Shown here in pieces: positions 56,512-59,342 of a stretch of DNA of 59,342 nucleotides. A model generated the notes under the pieces. The model was not told where the DNA came from, did not search any database, and saw nothing but the letters and a program-made list of their open reading frames with translations. Position 1 is the first letter of the stretch. Every line of letters starts with the position of its first letter. The stretch is taken from positions 1 through 59,342 of the forward strand of contig MZZL01000387.1 in the NCBI GenBank assembly GCA_002749535.1, in the 5' to 3' direction. The translations under genes and the position numbers were made by a program. The DNA is from Apophysomyces variabilis (Eukaryota; Mucoromycota; Mucoromycetes; Mucorales; Mucoraceae).

Positions 56512-57025
56512 ATGTTTGATTTCCTTGCTACTTCTCTTAGAATGGGACATCTTTATTAAACAAATTCCAATGCTTTGTTGGATTTATTGCTTACAAAAGG
56601 GCAGTTAGTCAGCTACTTTGCCTTTATCTATCTTTGATCTTAAAAAGGGAGAGTCAAGAATTGCACGTCATTTCTTTTTTCTAGTATGGTGGCTTTAATT
56701 CGAGGTCATAAGTACATATCAATGTTTATCCTATCTAATCTATGAGAGTACCATAATGAATATTGAGAGCAGTGTCTCTAGACCATGGCTGGTTACCAAA
56801 TGTAAATGAGCAGAGATAACCCTATATGGCGCCGAGAACCTTCCCTATCTAAATCAATTACTTTTTTTTTTCGTATTTTGGTAACTTTATTGAGGCAAGT
56901 GACAATTTCTGGACGACTAGGTTGTATCAGATATTCTGAGATGAAAGGGTAGAATGTAGAAAGTGCAACTTTTTTAGCCCATGCCTGTTGTTCAAAACCA
57001 AGCTTCCAGTGGTGTTACTATATAG
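56512..57025. other. Spacer downstream of Vps34
   Basis: Presumed 3' UTR of Vps34 followed by AT-rich sequence. Nothing else recognised. Confidence 0.5.
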
Positions 57026-57047
57026 CACTGCGGTCAAAAAAAAAAAG

Positions 57048-57190
57048 ATTCTACCATCGGTAGAAACTTGGTGGAGTCTCAGATTCCACCACCTTTCCAC
57101 CACCTTTCCACCACCTTTCTACCGCTTTTCTACCATGAGGTAGAATTTCTTCAAAGGTTTATGGAATGTACCTTCCACCACCTTTCTAGC
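57048..57190. repeat. TTCTACC / CCACCACCTTT array
   Basis: GATTCTACCA, GGTAGAA and several copies of CCACCACCTTTC occur back to back. A related array is at 59103-59175 (GATTCTACCACC, GGTAGAATTTCTT), inside the presumed last intron of the gene at 58421. Confidence 0.7.
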
Positions 57191-57239
57191 CCCCCCAAGT
57201 TTAACAATTGGATGAACTGCTATATGACAGAGATCATTA

Positions 57240-57600
57240 CGTTGATGTTATTGCATGGGATAGAACACTCTGTTTTAGTAAACCATAATGTTACTAAAAT
57301 GCTACTAAAATTTGATGTTTTAGGTACATTTTAGTAACATTTTATGAATACTAAAACTTTTGTTTTTAGGATCCTAAAAGGCATATTCTAGTATACTAGA
57401 ACATTTGTTTTAGTGACTTTTTCATCTGCTTAAAAAGACACTAAAAAACACTAGAATGTTACTAAAACAGTTATTTTAGGTACTTTTGTACCGGTCAAAA
57501 GTCTCCTAAAAAGACACTAGAACATTACTAAAACATATGTTTTAGGTACTTTTCTGCCGGTCAAACAATTCAAAATGTCACTAAAATATGAACTTTATTC
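57240..57600. repeat. ACTAAAA / TTTTAGT array with a partial tandem unit
   Basis: TTACTAAAA and its complement alternate through the stretch. A longer unit (AAAAAGACACTAGAA, then TTACTAAAACA, TTTTAGGTACTTTT and CCGGTCAAA) is present about twice, near 57430-57500 and 57508-57568. Confidence 0.7.
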
Positions 57601-58420
57601 ATATCTTTAATCTAATCATACATTATATCATTAGCTGTCTCTTACAAATCTTTTATTTTAGTGCATATTCCTATAAAAACTACTCCTGCATTTGCTTATC
57701 TTTCTATCGATCCTTTAACAATACAAATGAAAGCTGACTCATCATTATGTTGTAGCTATATATAAAAAGCAAATAATTAGGCTTACCAAAATTTAAACGT
57801 CGTTTAAAAGCTGTATCATTAAAGCTGTTTTACAATGAATGATTAGATATACTACAAAAGCACGACCGCAATGGAAATGAGATATATGAATAAGCAGCAT
57901 TAATTTAACTAATCGTATAATTAATACCTACAAAAATTTTCAAAGAGTGCTACATTGCCTGTTCAATAAAATCAAATAGCACATTTGATAGATGCTTTGT
58001 TCAGAGAATGAACAATGACTATGCTATGGTTGACCTAAATTGTAGATAAGTTAAGAGGGAGAAAAACCTAAAGTGAAATGTAACTTCAACGCGTTACTAA
58101 GAATAAGCTGAAGTATATACCTTCGTTTACTGATGCGAAAGAGAATTCAGCATGTCTAAGTGCGCCATTAGCAATGAGCCCTTTCACAATGTTAAAACTA
58201 CCTTACAACAATACCTATAACGTGCTGCATAGATTGTAGAGGAAAAGAAAGTAAAAATCGAAGAGAAAGTGAAAAAAAAAGAAAAGCTTCCCTGACTTTA
58301 TTATTTGTGCTTTTATTAGTGAAGTATGTAAGGGCAACGTACCCCTGACATACTATTGAAATGAGAAGATAAAAACTTCATTGTAAAGTGCGCATATTCA
58401 ATCATATTCAATTCTACTAA
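57601..58420. other. AT-rich stretch inside the second CACTA-like element
   Basis: AT-rich sequence without conserved frames or clear repeats. The end near 58250-58400 may hold the promoter of the next gene. Confidence 0.4.
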
Positions 58421-59342
58421 ATGTCTCAATCCCGTAACCAACGTTTTGCTGAACGCTGTGCTGCCAGAGAAGCGCAAACAGGAGCCCAACTGTCGTCGCC
58501 TGTCCCTATAACTGGTGAACAGTTGACCTTGGCCGCACTCAGCCGCCAGGTGATCAACGTAGAAGACGAGCTGAGAGAGCCCAGCCGACAACAGCAACTG
58601 AATGCCGAACGATTGCACGACATGTTGGTTGAAACCAACAGTCAGATCGCGTTGCTTGGTGAGATGCAACGCGATCATAGCTCAGCTTCTCAGAGCCCTA
58701 GTACCGGTAGTCAAGCTGTTAGCAGGAGAATAGCTGGGCCTCAGGATCCTGAAATTTCGGTAAATACAATAGCAATGTCATAAATTATAACTTAGCTTTA
58801 TTACAGAGGCTGCTCCGCAGCTTCATAGCCCAACTTGACGCAGAAGGATGGAAATTTGAGGAGCGTTTCGACTCTGTTCACAATCGCGGTGTGACAGAAA
58901 AGGTTGAACACTATGTCCTTGGCCAGCCGTCGCTAACGGTTAATCCAACTGCCTTGCGTGGCAAGATTTGCCGCCTGTTCGACAACCAAAAGCAGTCCAG
59001 GAATCGTTCTGCAGAAAAAAGAGAGGCAATGAGAATGAAAGCTCGCCGACAACACCGTCTACAAGAGGTAAAACAGCACTTCAATACACTGCGGTTGAAG
59101 GGTGATTCTACCACCTTTACACCACATGGTAGAATCTCTGGTTCCACCCACTTTCCACCCAGGTGGTAGAATTTCTTATATTACCACATTTTTCTCTCCC
59201 CCCAAACGCTGTTACTGTAGCAGACATGCATACAAAATTAAGTTACCACAGCAAAACTAGTGCATTCACATTTCCCAGGAACTGCATAATTATTTATGTC
59301 ACGCGCTTCTAACATGGTTTCTTTTTTTTTACAGAGTTATCC
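58421..59342 (+). CDS. Unrecognised protein of the second CACTA-like element, 3' end missing
   Basis: Exon 1 58421-58759 (Met at 58421) and exon 2 58807-59067, both phase 0. A third exon may start at 59335 after TTTTTTTTTACAG, running off the window. The N-terminus is Gln/Ser-rich and helical (EQLTLAALSRQVINVEDEL). Exon 2 has FIAQLDAEGWKFEERFDS and a strongly basic end (EKREAMRMKARRQHRL). If exon 2 is not spliced, its frame continues to 59169 through the TTCTACC repeat, which looks unlike protein. No known domain was recognised. Confidence 0.5.

Larger units (their letters stand above)
57026..59342 (+). mobile_element. Left part of a second CACTA-like element, continuing past the window
   Basis: Starts with CACTGCGGTC and an A run, then arrays of TTCTACC/GGTAGAA and CCACCACCTTT motifs (57048-57190) and of ACTAAAA/TTTTAGT motifs (57240-57600). 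A plus-strand gene begins at 58421. The TTCTACC/GGTAGAA family recurs at 59103-59175. A CACTG start with short-motif subterminal arrays suggests CACTA-type ends. No transposase or right end is visible, so the call is tentative. Confidence 0.4.

Noticed and set aside
1..59342. CRISPR array or bacterial defence island
   Set aside because: All repeats here are transposon ends, microsatellites or protein repeats, and the gene structure is eukaryotic throughout.

Overview
The window looks like a nuclear contig from a filamentous fungus, most likely Mucoromycota (Mucorales). The grounds are moderate GC, genes with many 50-130 nt introns, and protein sequences that resemble early-diverging fungal homologues. 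No bacterial operon layout or organellar signature is visible. All exon models below were built by eye from splice signals, reading phase and family alignment; no transcript data were available.

Region 1 (1-8962, minus strand) is most of one very large gene. Ten beta-trefoil (ricin-B-like) units are followed by a long helical tail with a period of about 157 residues that runs off the left edge. All eight introns visible are phase 1. Region 2 (8963-24350) is ordinary gene space: a 4.7 kb gene-poor stretch, an ER-type membrane-anchored FKBP, a protein phosphatase 4 regulatory subunit 3 (Psy2/SMEK) gene, a small RVxF-like protein, and a Kelch-BTB gene resembling LZTR1/Ral2 in layout.

Region 3 (29148-51238) is a nest of mobile elements built around one tRNA-Ile(AAU) gene (34305-34377, minus). 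A young Ty3/gypsy element with 316-bp LTRs ends 30 bp from the tRNA 3' end. On the other side are two nearly full-length APE-type LINEs in tandem. Each ends in the same 15 bp, which are exactly nucleotides 1-15 of the tRNA. So each LINE entered the tRNA gene at the same point inside its A box, and the duplicated 15 bp leave an intact tRNA behind. A 41-bp fragment that matches the start of LINE 1 follows, then a hAT transposon with many ACTCGAGT subterminal repeats, then the remains of a CACTA-like element. The LINEs and the hAT carry stop codons explained mainly by C-to-T or G-to-A changes, while the gypsy pol gene is intact.

Region 4 (51609-56511) returns to host genes: a tail-anchored cytochrome b5 (minus) and, divergently, a class III PI 3-kinase (Vps34) whose kinase part is clean but whose 5' end does not resolve. 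Region 5 (57026-end) is the start of a second CACTA-like element with short-motif arrays and an unrecognised gene that runs off the right edge.

The most interesting item is the tRNA-Ile-targeted LINE array. Next come the phase-1 intron pattern of the beta-trefoil giant, the C-to-T-type decay of several unrelated elements, and the GC-AG and stop-free 3n introns.
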